From Aliihoeflea aestuarii (GTDB lineage Bacteria; Pseudomonadota; Alphaproteobacteria; Rhizobiales; Rhizobiaceae), in NCBI RefSeq assembly GCF_024105665.1, contig NZ_JAAAMK010000010.1, positions 51,209 through 115,208 on the forward strand: a DNA stretch of 64,000 nt, given 5' to 3'. Below are positions 8,544-16,335 of this stretch, one piece after another. Position 1 is the first letter of the stretch, and each line of letters begins with the position of its first letter. The notes under the pieces are model-generated. The model was given only the letters and a program-made list of their open reading frames with translations, searched no databases and was not told the origin of the DNA. A program made the translations under genes and the position numbers.

Positions 8544-9140
8544 ATGCCGAGACTGCTCTATTCGCCCGCTTCCCCCTACAGCGCAAAAGTTCGGATGGCG
8601 GCCATCCATACCGGCTATGCGGTCAGCGCCGAAACCGTCGACACGAATGCCGATCCCGACGATCTCATCAAAGCCAATCCGCTCGGCAAGATTCCCTGTC
8701 TCATCACGGATGACGGTCAGGGAATTTTCGACAGCCGCGTGATCATGCAGCATATCGGGCGGGAGACGGGCAATATTCTTTATCCGCGCAACGCAGCCAA
8801 GCGGCTCGAGGCCGAGCGTCTCGAAGCGATCACGGACGGCATCTGCGACTGTCTTCTGGCCCATGTCTATGAGCGCCGGTTCCGGCCGGAGGAAAAAATC
8901 CACCTTCCCTGGCTCGAACGCCAATGGTCGAAGGTGACGCGCGCGCTCGACGAGTTGAACGAAAACCCGCCGAAACTGACGAAGAAGACGACGGGCGGGC
9001 ACATCGCGCTGCGCGCGACGCTCGGCTATCTGGCGCTGCGCTTCGACGGACAGTGGGAGCGTGGGCGCTCAAAGCTGACGCGCTGGGCCAAGCGTTTCGA
9101 CGAACGCTTTCCCGAACTCGTCGAGGCACTTCCGAAATAA
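8544..9140 (+). CDS. Glutathione S-transferase family protein
   Basis: This 198-residue protein has the thioredoxin-like N-terminal domain of GSTs: MPRLLYSPASPYSAKVRMAA at the start, the cis-Pro region NPLGKIPCL at about residues 46-54, and the gamma-glutamyl-binding FDSRVIMQHI after it. An all-helical C-terminal domain follows. The catalytic residue would be one of the Ser residues in the SPASPYS segment, as in DUF952- or beta-like GSTs, but this is inferred. A good ribosome site (GGAGG) precedes the ATG. The gene ends at a bidirectional terminator shared with the porin gene. Substrate is unknown. Confidence 0.87.
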   Translation: MPRLLYSPASPYSAKVRMAAIHTGYAVSAETVDTNADPDDLIKANPLGKIPCLITDDGQGIFDSRVIMQHIGRETGNILYPRNAAKRLEAERLEAITDGICDCLLAHVYERRFRPEEKIHLPWLERQWSKVTRALDELNENPPKLTKKTTGGHIALRATLGYLALRFDGQWERGRSKLTRWAKRFDERFPELVEALPK

Positions 9141-9155
9141 AGCATTCAAGAAAAG

Positions 9156-9184
9156 AAAAAGGCCGGCGAAATCGCCGGCCTTTT
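9156..9184. terminator. Bidirectional intrinsic terminator
   Basis: A 9-base-pair stem (GGCCGGCGA at 9161-9169 with TCGCCGGCC at 9172-9180) is flanked by AAAAA on the left and TTTT on the right, so it can end transcription from both the GST gene and the convergent porin gene. Confidence 0.85.
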
Positions 9185-9204
9185 CCGTTCAATCCACGAG
9201 TGGA

Positions 9205-9879
9205 TTAGAACTTCACACCAAGACCAACCGTAACGCGGTGGTTGTTGGAGTCTGCATCGAACGCCGGCAGACCCGGCAGTTCGTAGGTCTCGCTGCCGTA
9301 GTCCGTGTAGCGGTACTCGGCGCGCGCGAAGACCTGGTCGGTCAGGCGAGCGTCGACACCGGCGCCGACCGTGTAGCCGAGAGCAACGTTGGTGTCGCGC
9401 TCGGAGTAGCCCGGAGCTTCCACACCAATGCGCTGACGCTCGGCTGCAAGACCAGCCGTACCGTAGAGCAGGATGTCTTCGGTGACCGTGACGCCGAGAC
9501 GGCCGCGGATCGAGCCGTCGACAGTCGTGCGCGACGTTACGGTGCCGTCGATGCCTTCAACCGAACCGTCGAGGTTCGAGTAGTTGATGTCGGCTTCCGC
9601 ACCATAAACGAGCGAGCCGTTCTGGACCTGGTAACCGCCGAAGGCGCCGCCCATCCAGCCGTCGGTGTCGATGCCGACGCCCGGAAGATCGGTCTGACCT
9701 TCGAAGCCGTAACCGGCGCTGATACCGGCATAAGGACCGGTCCAGGTGTTGACCGGAGCGATTTCCATCGGAGCAGCCGGTGCCGGCGGCTCCTGATAGA
9801 CAACGTCGGCTGCGAAAGCCGGAGCCGAGATCATGGCAACGCCGAGAGCGAGAGCGGCGGGACGATAGAAATTCTTCAT
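9205..9879 (-). CDS. Outer-membrane beta-barrel protein, Omp25/Omp31 family
   Basis: The 224-residue precursor has a signal peptide (MKNFYRPAALALG to AFAAD, cleavage near residue 24). A Pro/Ala linker leads into the conserved NTWTGPYAGISAGYGF segment of rhizobial Omp25/Omp31 proteins. Alternating hydrophobic strands follow, ending in HRVTVGLGVKF, whose terminal Phe is the BAM recognition signature. The barrel is expected to have 8 strands. In Brucella and Rhizobium this family is abundant and helps anchor the envelope. A strong ribosome site (AAGGAG) lies 8 bases before the ATG. It is monocistronic, between the shared terminator and a 377-base upstream region. Confidence 0.92.
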   Translation of the reverse strand: MKNFYRPAALALGVAMISAPAFAADVVYQEPPAPAAPMEIAPVNTWTGPYAGISAGYGFEGQTDLPGVGIDTDGWMGGAFGGYQVQNGSLVYGAEADINYSNLDGSVEGIDGTVTSRTTVDGSIRGRLGVTVTEDILLYGTAGLAAERQRIGVEAPGYSERDTNVALGYTVGAGVDARLTDQVFARAEYRYTDYGSETYELPGLPAFDADSNNHRVTVGLGVKF

Positions 9880-10256
9880 TCTTGTTACTCCTTAGCGGCG
9901 AGAACCAGAACACGGTTCCCGACTTCAAGACTGACGCTGAAACACTTACGGGAGGCAAATCGTTCCCAGCGCCGACCGAGGCGAACATCGTGCCGAAATG
10001 CGGCTGAACCCAAACTGAAAAAGGGTGATTACCCGGCTGAAAAATGGCTGGAATGTGACGTTGCAATCATGCCACACTCGCTCCGACCGGTCTTTTAAGC
10101 TACTGTTTACCATAGATTTTCACGGATCGTAAATTTTTGCAACCCGATCGCCTGCCAGGACGTTTTATAGGGTTTTGGAAAAGTAACCCTCGCCCTTCTG
10201 ATCAGGCCCTTAAAGGCCTATATCCGGATGGTCTTTTCCCAAGCGATCCTGGTTGA
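9880..10256. other. Divergent intergenic region between the porin and SDR genes
   Basis: No gene is supported here. The porin side contains a small dyad, GAACC at 9902-9906 with GGTTC at 9914-9918, in the expected untranslated leader. On the SDR side is an inverted repeat, AGGGTT at 10169-10174 with AACCCT at 10185-10190, and a GGCC-type dyad near 10204-10218. The stretch is AT-richer than the flanking genes, consistent with promoters for both genes. I cannot fix either promoter with confidence. Confidence 0.5.
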
Positions 10257-11024
10257 ATGAAGCATATCGATACAAGGGTGGCGCTTGTCACCGGTGGTGC
10301 CCGGCGCATCGGCAAGGCAATCGTGACGGATCTCGCCGCACACGGCTTCGCCGTTGCGATTCATTGCAACGGCTCACGCACCGATGCGGACGACCTTGCG
10401 TCCGATCTGATCCGGCAAGGCGGGCGCGCGGCGGTCGTGCAAGCGGACCTCGCCGATAGAAACGCCCTGGCCGGCATATTGGCGCAGGCTCAAAAGCATC
10501 TCGGCCCGGTCCGGCTGCTCGTCAACAATGCCTCGGTCTTCGAAGACGATGCGGCGAGCGATTTCGACTGGGATGTATGGGATCGCCATTTCGCGGTGCA
10601 TGTCGAAGCGCCCGCCATGCTTGTCCGCTCCTTCGCGGCGCAATTGCCGAAAGGCGATAAAGGACTTGTCGTCAATCTGATCGATCAGCGGGTCTGGGCG
10701 CTCACGCCTCGCTTCTTCTCCTACACGCTGTCGAAATCGGCTCTCTGGGCAGCGACCCGGACCCTTGCGCAAGCGCTCGGACCGGATATTCGCGTCAATG
10801 CCATCGGCCCCGGCCCGACCTTGCCCAATTCAAGACAGGACGCGCATGATTTCCAGGATCAGATCGACGCGCTTATCTTGAGACGCGGACCGGACCTTGC
10901 CGATTTCGGCGCCACGATCCGTTGGCTTTGGCAGATGGAATCGGTGACCGGCCAGATGATCGCGCTCGATGGCGGGCAGCATCTTGCCTGGGAAACGCCG
11001 GATGTGACGGGAGTTGCCGAGTGA
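10257..11024 (+). CDS. SDR oxidoreductase, pteridine-reductase (FolM)-like
   Basis: This 255-residue Rossmann protein has the nucleotide-binding loop TGGARRIG at about residues 12-19, where the Arg pair points to NADPH, and LVNNAS at 88-93. The catalytic set is Asp143-Tyr156-Lys160 in place of the usual Ser-Tyr-Lys. Asp exactly 13 residues before Tyr is the arrangement of pteridine reductases such as PTR1 and relatives of FolM. It therefore probably reduces a dihydropterin or dihydrofolate. The stop overlaps the uvrC GTG start. Whether it supports folate or tetrahydromonapterin metabolism is open. Confidence 0.85.
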   Translation: MKHIDTRVALVTGGARRIGKAIVTDLAAHGFAVAIHCNGSRTDADDLASDLIRQGGRAAVVQADLADRNALAGILAQAQKHLGPVRLLVNNASVFEDDAASDFDWDVWDRHFAVHVEAPAMLVRSFAAQLPKGDKGLVVNLIDQRVWALTPRFFSYTLSKSALWAATRTLAQALGPDIRVNAIGPGPTLPNSRQDAHDFQDQIDALILRRGPDLADFGATIRWLWQMESVTGQMIALDGGQHLAWETPDVTGVAE

Positions 11025-13087
11025 AACCGCCCACACCCGAAAAAGGCATTTCCTCGCTCAAGAGAGCCGAGCGGTCGGGGGGCGATGTCGCGGGCTACAT
11101 GCCCAATGGCGACGAGGATGAGAACGACGGCGACGAGACCGAGGCGGAGCCGGTGCCCGCAAGCGCCGATCTCGGCATTTCGTGGGAAAGCGACCGAGGC
11201 GACGCCGAGGGCATGGTCGGCATCGAGGTCATCCAGACACTCGTCAAGCGGCTGCCCAATGCGCCCGGCGTCTATCGCATGATCAATGCCGCCGGCGACG
11301 TGCTTTATGTCGGCAAGGCGCGCAGCCTGAAAAAGCGCGTGACGAACTATGCGCAGGGACGCGGCCATACCAACCGGATCGGCCGGATGGTGCGCGAGAC
11401 GGCGCATATGGAATTCGTCGTCACCCGCACCGAGATCGAGGCGCTGCTGCTCGAAGCGAATCTGATCAAGCGCTTGCGGCCGCGCTTTAACGTTTTGATG
11501 CGGGACGATAAATCGTTCCCCTACATCCTTCTGACACGCGATCACCCTTCGCCCGGCATCTTCAAGCATCGCGGCGCGCGCTCGCGTAAGGGCGACTATT
11601 TCGGCCCCTTCGCTTCGGCCGGCGCAGTCGGGCGGACCATCAATTCGCTGCAGCGGGCCTTTCTCTTGCGCACTTGCACGGATTCGGTGTTCGAGACGCG
11701 CACGCGACCGTGCCTTCTCTACCAGATCAAGCGCTGTTCCGGTCCCTGCACCGGTGAGGTCTCCAAGGAAGACTACGAAGAACTGGTGAACGAAGCGAAG
11801 GCGTTCCTGTCGGGCAAGTCATCGAAGATTGTCGCCGAGATTTCAGGCGCCATGCAGACGGCGTCCGCCGAGCTCGATTTCGAGCGCGCCGCGATCTATC
11901 GCGACCGGCTGTCGGCGCTCAGCCATGTACAAAGCCATCAGGGCATCAACACGCAAAGCACCGAAGAGGCCGACGTTTTCGCCATCCATCAGGAAGGCGG
12001 GCAGAACTGCATCGAGGTCTTCTTCTTCCGCACCGGCCAGAACTGGGGCAACCGCGCCTATTTCCCGAGAGCCGATTCGTCGATCGAGGCACCGGAAGTT
12101 CTGGGTGCCTTCCTCGCGCAGTTCTACGACGACAAGCCGGTGCCGCGCACGATCCTCCTGTCCCAAGGCGTCGAGGAGCAGCAATTGCTGGCCGAGGCGC
12201 TGGCGACGCGTGCAGGGCGCAAGATCACCGTGATGGTGCCGCAGCGCGGCGAGAAAAAAGACCTGACCGATCACGCGCTTCAAAATGCGCGGCAGACGCT
12301 CGGTCGCCGGCTTGCCGAAACGTCGTCGCAGGCGCGTCTGCTGGCCGGACTGGCCGAGACATTCGGGCTGGAGCGGACGCCGCGCCGCATCGAGGTGTTC
12401 GACAATTCGCACATCATGGGCACGAATGCGGTCGGCGCGATGATCGTCGCGGGGCCGGAAGGCTTCGTGAAGAACCAGTACCGCAAGTTCAACATCCGCT
12501 CGACGGACATCACCCCCGGCGACGATTTCGGCATGATGCGCGAGGTGATGGAGCGCCGTTTCTCGCGCCTCGTGAAGGAACATGGCGTGCCCGACCGCGC
12601 GGCAGAGCCAAGCGACGCCGAGGACTTTCCAGCCTGGCCCGACCTTCTCCTGATCGATGGCGGACAAGGTCAGCTATCGGCCGTGCGCAAGATTCTGACC
12701 GATCTCGGACTGGAAAACGCCGTCACCACCATCGGCGTCGCCAAGGGCGTCGACCGGGATGCGGGACGCGAACGCTTCTTCATCCCCGGCCGCGAGGCGT
12801 TTTCGCTGCCGATGCGCGATCCGGTGCTCTATTTCGTCCAGCGCATGCGCGACGAGGCGCACCGCTTCGCCATCGGCTCACACCGCGCGCGGCGCAAGAA
12901 AGAGATGGTGCGCAATCCGCTCGACGAGATCGCGGGGATCGGCCCCGGCCGCAAGCGCGCCCTCCTCCACCATTTCGGGACTGCCAAGGCGGTGAGCCGG
13001 GCGGGCGTCGAGGATCTGATGACCGTTTCGGGCATCTCGGCGGCCGTCGCCAAAACAATCTACGACCATTTCCATGAGAAGGGTTGA
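11021..13087 (+). CDS. uvrC: Excinuclease ABC subunit C
   Basis: UvrC makes both incisions in nucleotide excision repair. The 688-residue protein has a GIY-YIG nuclease domain from about residue 78 (APGVYRM, LYVGKA), a UVR domain around [13 protein letters not shown], the RNase H-like domain ([20 protein letters not shown]), and C-terminal helix-hairpin-helix repeats ([25 protein letters not shown]). The chosen start is the GTG at 11021, overlapping the upstream SDR stop as GTGA. From there an acidic, low-complexity stretch of about 65 residues precedes the usual N-terminus. A shorter start inside that stretch is possible. Confidence 0.95.
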   Translation: MKPPTPEKGISSLKRAERSGGDVAGYMPNGDEDENDGDETEAEPVPASADLGISWESDRGDAEGMVGIEVIQTLVKRLPNAPGVYRMINAAGDVLYVGKARSLKKRVTNYAQGRGHTNRIGRMVRETAHMEFVVTRTEIEALLLEANLIKRLRPRFNVLMRDDKSFPYILLTRDHPSPGIFKHRGARSRKGDYFGPFASAGAVGRTINSLQRAFLLRTCTDSVFETRTRPCLLYQIKRCSGPCTGEVSKEDYEELVNEAKAFLSGKSSKIVAEISGAMQTASAELDFERAAIYRDRLSALSHVQSHQGINTQSTEEADVFAIHQEGGQNCIEVFFFRTGQNWGNRAYFPRADSSIEAPEVLGAFLAQFYDDKPVPRTILLSQGVEEQQLLAEALATRAGRKITVMVPQRGEKKDLTDHALQNARQTLGRRLAETSSQARLLAGLAETFGLERTPRRIEVFDNSHIMGTNAVGAMIVAGPEGFVKNQYRKFNIRSTDITPGDDFGMMREVMERRFSRLVKEHGVPDRAAEPSDAEDFPAWPDLLLIDGGQGQLSAVRKILTDLGLENAVTTIGVAKGVDRDAGRERFFIPGREAFSLPMRDPVLYFVQRMRDEAHRFAIGSHRARRKKEMVRNPLDEIAGIGPGRKRALLHHFGTAKAVSRAGVEDLMTVSGISAAVAKTIYDHFHEKG

Positions 13088-13184
13088 AGGATAAACTGAC
13101 GGCGAGCTTGACTTGCCGGTCGAGTATCGCGAGTTTCCGCCGGCCGTTCGGCCCATTCTCTCAACTCCGTTTTTTCAGGGTTTC

Positions 13185-13766
13185 ATGTCAAGCCGCGCCT
13201 TCAACGTCCCGAATCTCCTCACTTACGGGCGTATTCTGGCGGTACCGCTCATCGTTCTGTGCTTCTTTCTGGAGGGACGGCTCCAATCGAGCGATTTCGC
13301 CCGTTGGTCGGCGCTGACGATCTTCATCGTGGCGAGCATCACCGATTTTCTCGACGGCTATCTCGCCCGCATCTGGAAGCAGACGTCGAATATCGGCCGG
13401 GTTCTCGATCCCATCGCCGACAAGCTGCTCGTCGCCTCGATCCTTCTTCTGCTGGCCGCCGACGGCACGATCGCCGGATGGACGCTGTGGGCCGCGATCA
13501 TCATCCTGTGCCGCGAAATCCTCGTTTCGGGCCTGCGCGAATATCTCGCCGCGTTGAAAGTCTCCGTGCCGGTCACGCAACTCGCCAAATGGAAGACGAC
13601 GATCCAACTCGTCGCCGTCGGCTTCCTGCTCGCCGGCCCCGCGGGCGACAAGATCCTGCCCTATACGACCGAAATGGGCATCACGCTCCTGTGGATCGCA
13701 GCCGTGCTGACGCTCTACACCGGATACGATTATTTCCGCGCCGGTCTGAAGCACTTCGAGGACTGA
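13185..13766 (+). CDS. pgsA: CDP-diacylglycerol-glycerol-3-phosphate phosphatidyltransferase
   Basis: PgsA makes phosphatidylglycerol phosphate, the first committed step to PG and cardiolipin, in the inner membrane. The CDP-alcohol phosphotransferase signature is complete: TDFLDGYLAR, then Gly, then DPIAD, with all three Asp residues. Several hydrophobic helices span the 193 residues. The ATG at 13185 is chosen because MSSRAFNVPNLLTYGRI is the family's normal start; an ATG at 13113 would add 24 atypical residues. The gene is directly followed by moaD with a one-base gap, an order also common in related genomes. Confidence 0.95.
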   Translation: MSSRAFNVPNLLTYGRILAVPLIVLCFFLEGRLQSSDFARWSALTIFIVASITDFLDGYLARIWKQTSNIGRVLDPIADKLLVASILLLLAADGTIAGWTLWAAIIILCREILVSGLREYLAALKVSVPVTQLAKWKTTIQLVAVGFLLAGPAGDKILPYTTEMGITLLWIAAVLTLYTGYDYFRAGLKHFED

Positions 13767-13767
13767 G

Positions 13768-14019
13768 ATGAAGCTTATTTATTTCGCCTGGGTGCGCGAA
13801 CGCATCGGCACCGCCGAGGAAGAGATCGAGCTGCCGGCCGAAGTGACGACGGCGGGCGATCTTCTCGCCTTCCTTCAGGCGCGCGGCGAGGGATATGCGG
13901 AAGCGCTGCGTGATCCCAAAATCATCCGGGTCGCGGTCAATCAGGAACATGTCGGCCATGACGAACCGATCACCGGGGCACGCGAGATCGCGCTGTTCCC
14001 GCCGATGACCGGCGGCTGA
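13768..14019 (+). CDS. moaD: Molybdopterin synthase small subunit MoaD
   Basis: MoaD is the ubiquitin-like sulfur carrier that donates sulfur to precursor Z in molybdenum cofactor synthesis. The 83-residue protein ends in the required Gly-Gly (PPMTGG), which is thiocarboxylated by MoeB. It begins MKLIYFAWVRERIG. The stop lies 4 bases before the moaE start, so the two subunits are made together. The only visible customer in this window is the molybdopterin oxidoreductase at 4.3-6.4 kb. Confidence 0.95.
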   Translation: MKLIYFAWVRERIGTAEEEIELPAEVTTAGDLLAFLQARGEGYAEALRDPKIIRVAVNQEHVGHDEPITGAREIALFPPMTGG

Positions 14020-14023
14020 CAAG

Positions 14024-14500
14024 ATGCCCTGCGCCATCCGCATCGTGGTGCAAGCAGAGCCGTTCGATACGGCGGCGGAAATCGCGACGATCAGGAATGC
14101 CGACGCGAATGTCGGTGCAGTCGTGTCCTTCTCGGGCATCTGCCGCGACGAAAGCGGACGGCTCGCAGCGCTCGAACTCGAACATTATCCCGGCATGGCC
14201 GAAGCCGAGATCGGGCGCATCGCGCACGAGGCCGTCCAGCGCTGGTCGGTCGACGCGCTGACGGTCATCCATCGCCACGGCAAGATCGTGCCGGGGGACG
14301 ACATCGTTCTGGTTCTCGCCGCATCGAGCCATCGGCAGGCTGCGTTCGACGCCGCCTCTTTTCTCATGGATTTCCTGAAGACCCGCGCGCCGTTCTGGAA
14401 GAAAGAGCATCTGGCAAACGGCAGCGCCGGCGATTGGGTCGATGCGCGCGAAGCGGACGACGCGGCGCGCGAGCGCTGGAAAAGAGATACTGAAAAATAA
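14024..14500 (+). CDS. moaE: Molybdopterin synthase catalytic subunit MoaE
   Basis: MoaE forms the heterotetramer with MoaD that converts cyclic pyranopterin monophosphate into molybdopterin. The 158-residue protein shows the conserved GAVVSFSGICRDE, LELEHYPGMAE, IHRHGKIVPGDDIVLV and FLKTRAPFWKKEH segments; Lys in the last segment is catalytic. It directly follows moaD. A stem-loop lies just after the stop codon. Confidence 0.96.
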   Translation: MPCAIRIVVQAEPFDTAAEIATIRNADANVGAVVSFSGICRDESGRLAALELEHYPGMAEAEIGRIAHEAVQRWSVDALTVIHRHGKIVPGDDIVLVLAASSHRQAAFDAASFLMDFLKTRAPFWKKEHLANGSAGDWVDAREADDAARERWKRDTEK

Positions 14501-14503
14501 AAA

Positions 14504-14523
14504 GCCGCGACATGCGTCGCGGC
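14504..14523. terminator. Stem-loop after moaE
   Basis: GCCGCGAC (14504-14511) pairs with GTCGCGGC (14516-14523) across an ATGC loop. The A-rich run just to its left would be a U-tract for transcripts arriving from ndk on the reverse strand, while the forward side has only a weak tail. It may act mainly on ndk read-through. Confidence 0.55.
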
Positions 14524-14551
14524 CAAAATCACTGGCAGATGTCGCTCCGGC

Positions 14552-14637
14552 CGTCATCCTCGGCCTTGTGCCGAGGATCTGCACACATAGCTAAATCAGC
14601 GGGCCGGCAGATGCTCGGGACAAGCCCGAGCATGACG
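14552..14637. repeat. Composite palindromic intergenic repeat
   Basis: Two hairpins lie in tandem. The first pairs ATCCTCGGC (14556-14564) with GCCGAGGAT (14570-14578), and the second pairs ATGCTCGGG (14611-14619) with CCCGAGCAT (14625-14633). The outer ends CGTCAT and ATGACG also pair, so the whole unit is a compound palindrome. Elements of this form are scattered through alphaproteobacterial intergenic regions. It sits between the convergent moaE and ndk genes. Confidence 0.75.
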
Positions 14638-14672
14638 ACGAGAGGAGTAGACGCTTCTGCGCCGAAACCGAT

Positions 14673-15095
14673 TCAGCCGACGATTTCGGTGTCGGAGAAC
14701 CAGTAGCTGATTTCCTGCGCGGCGGTTTCCGGCGCATCGGAACCGTGGACAGAGTTCTCGCCGATCGACAGCGCATGCGTCTTGCGGATCGTGCCTTCGT
14801 CGGCATTGGCTGGATTGGTGGCCCCCATGATCTCGCGGTTCTTCAGGATCGCGTTTTCGCCTTCCAGAACCTGAACGACCGTCGGGCCGGACGTCATGCC
14901 GTCGACGAGTTCGCCGAAGAACGGACGGTCCTTGTGGACTGCGTAGAAGCCTTCGGCCTCGCGGCGGCTCATCCAGACGCGGCGCGATGCGACGACGCTC
15001 AGGCCCGCATCTTCGAGCATCTTGGTGATGGCGCCGGTCAAATTGCGCTTCGTAGCGTCAGGCTTGATCATCGAAAAGGTGCGTTCAATCGCCAT
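14673..15095 (-). CDS. ndk: Nucleoside-diphosphate kinase
   Basis: Ndk exchanges gamma-phosphates between nucleoside tri- and diphosphates, balancing dNTP and NTP pools. The 140-residue protein begins [14 protein letters not shown] and has the active-site signature [12 protein letters not shown], whose His carries the phosphate. Length and sequence are standard. It is convergent with moaE and divergent from the DinB gene, and probably a single-gene transcript. Confidence 0.97.
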   Translation of the reverse strand: MAIERTFSMIKPDATKRNLTGAITKMLEDAGLSVVASRRVWMSRREAEGFYAVHKDRPFFGELVDGMTSGPTVVQVLEGENAILKNREIMGATNPANADEGTIRKTHALSIGENSVHGSDAPETAAQEISYWFSDTEIVG

Positions 15096-15252
15096 GTTTC
15101 ATCTTTCTAGAATATTTGGGGGAGTTTGTGGTGGGCGCGTCTATACCGGCCAAGCACTGCGATGTGAAGGGCCATTGCGCGGACCTGTTGCCGCCCCGGC
15201 GGTTAAGCGTGTAAGCACGGCGCTCATCCTCCGAGCCACCGAAGACGCGTCG

Positions 15253-15765
15253 ATGAAACAGCACTTTTCCATGTTGGCCGCCTATAATGCGTGGGCCAAT
15301 GGCCTGATCTACGATGCCGCGGGCGAACTCGGCGACGCGGCGCTGTGGGAGGATGCCGGGGTGGCCTTCACTTCGCTCGGGGGAACGCTCAACCATATCC
15401 TCGTCGCCGACCGCATCTGGCTGAAGCGTTTCACCGGCCAAGGCGACGCGCCGGCCGCGCTCGACACAATTCTTTTCCGCGACCTGCCGCGCCTGCATGA
15501 GGCGCGTAGGGCCGAAGACGACCGGATCGCGGATTATGTCGCCGGACTGACATCGGAAAATCTGCGCGGCCGTTTCTCCTACCTGACCGTCAGCGACATG
15601 CGCACGATCTCGCAGCGCCTCGCGCCGGCGCTGGCGCATTTCTTCAACCATCAGACGCATCATCGTGGACAGGCGCACGCGGCACTGACGCGGCTTTCGG
15701 GCAAAGCGCCTTCGCTCGACCTCATCGCCTTCCAGCGCAACGAGGCCGGGCGCGCCTTCGCCTGA
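15253..15765 (+). CDS. DinB-family (DUF664-like) putative metal-dependent protein
   Basis: The 170-residue protein has the DinB four-helix pattern, starting MKQHFSMLAAYNAWANGLI. It keeps the three His positions that bind a metal in the family: LNHILVADRIW near residue 50, and FFNHQTHHRGQ near residue 135. DinB-fold proteins include mycothiol- and bacillithiol-dependent transferases as well as many of unknown function; no substrate is assigned. An upstream in-frame start (15022) would overlap ndk heavily and is rejected. The stop lies 9 bases from the convergent membrane-protein gene. Confidence 0.85.
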   Translation: MKQHFSMLAAYNAWANGLIYDAAGELGDAALWEDAGVAFTSLGGTLNHILVADRIWLKRFTGQGDAPAALDTILFRDLPRLHEARRAEDDRIADYVAGLTSENLRGRFSYLTVSDMRTISQRLAPALAHFFNHQTHHRGQAHAALTRLSGKAPSLDLIAFQRNEAGRAFA

Positions 15766-15774
15766 TCATCGGAC

Positions 15775-16185
15775 CTAACGCGACAGTTCCATCGGCGCGC
15801 CGGGCATCTGCTCGGAGCGGACCGGGGTGAATACGACGAAGGCGAAAAGCAGGACGCCCGCGAAGGTGATGAATGACGAGGCGGCGACGAACGGCAATGC
15901 GCCCGCATTTCCACGCAGGAGCAGATACAACGACGGCACCATGATCGCCACGCCCAGCGTGTAGATGCCGAACTGCACCAGAGCCAGCCGATGCACGGCC
16001 TTTTCCCTGTTCAACGCGAAGTAGGTACCGAAAAGCGCACTGGTGACCCAGCCAAGAAGATTGGCGTGCGCATGCGCGCCGATCACATCATGGCTGCCCG
16101 AAATGGACATTTGCAGGCCCATTCCGATCCCGATGATGAGAAACAGTGTCGCGGCCTTGAAGTAGAGTTGCGAAACACGCGGCAT
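15775..16185 (-). CDS. Small membrane protein resembling part of heme-copper oxidase subunit I
   Basis: This 136-residue protein has four hydrophobic helices (about residues 9-28, 40-58, 66-86 and 95-115). Between helices 1 and 2 lies SHDVIGAHAHANLLGW, with His32, His38 and His40. The HAHANLLGW segment resembles small stand-alone proteins related to cbb3/NorB-type oxidase subunit I, but at this length it cannot hold the full heme-copper site. It may bind heme. No oxidase genes are nearby. An ATG 11 codons upstream (16218) is possible; MPRVSQLYFKAATLF is the more usual start. Confidence 0.7.
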   Translation of the reverse strand: MPRVSQLYFKAATLFLIIGIGMGLQMSISGSHDVIGAHAHANLLGWVTSALFGTYFALNREKAVHRLALVQFGIYTLGVAIMVPSLYLLLRGNAGALPFVAASSFITFAGVLLFAFVVFTPVRSEQMPGAPMELSR

Positions 16186-16335
16186 GACTGACGACCCCTC
16201 AAGCGTTTTGGCCGGCATTTTACCGGCGCGGCATCATACGCCTGCGTGCATTGTGCGTCATTCAGGCAAGTGGTCTAGCCAGGTTGGGCGATGGCCCTTG
16301 CGCATGGCGCGCCAACGGTTCAAACAGCCTTCATC

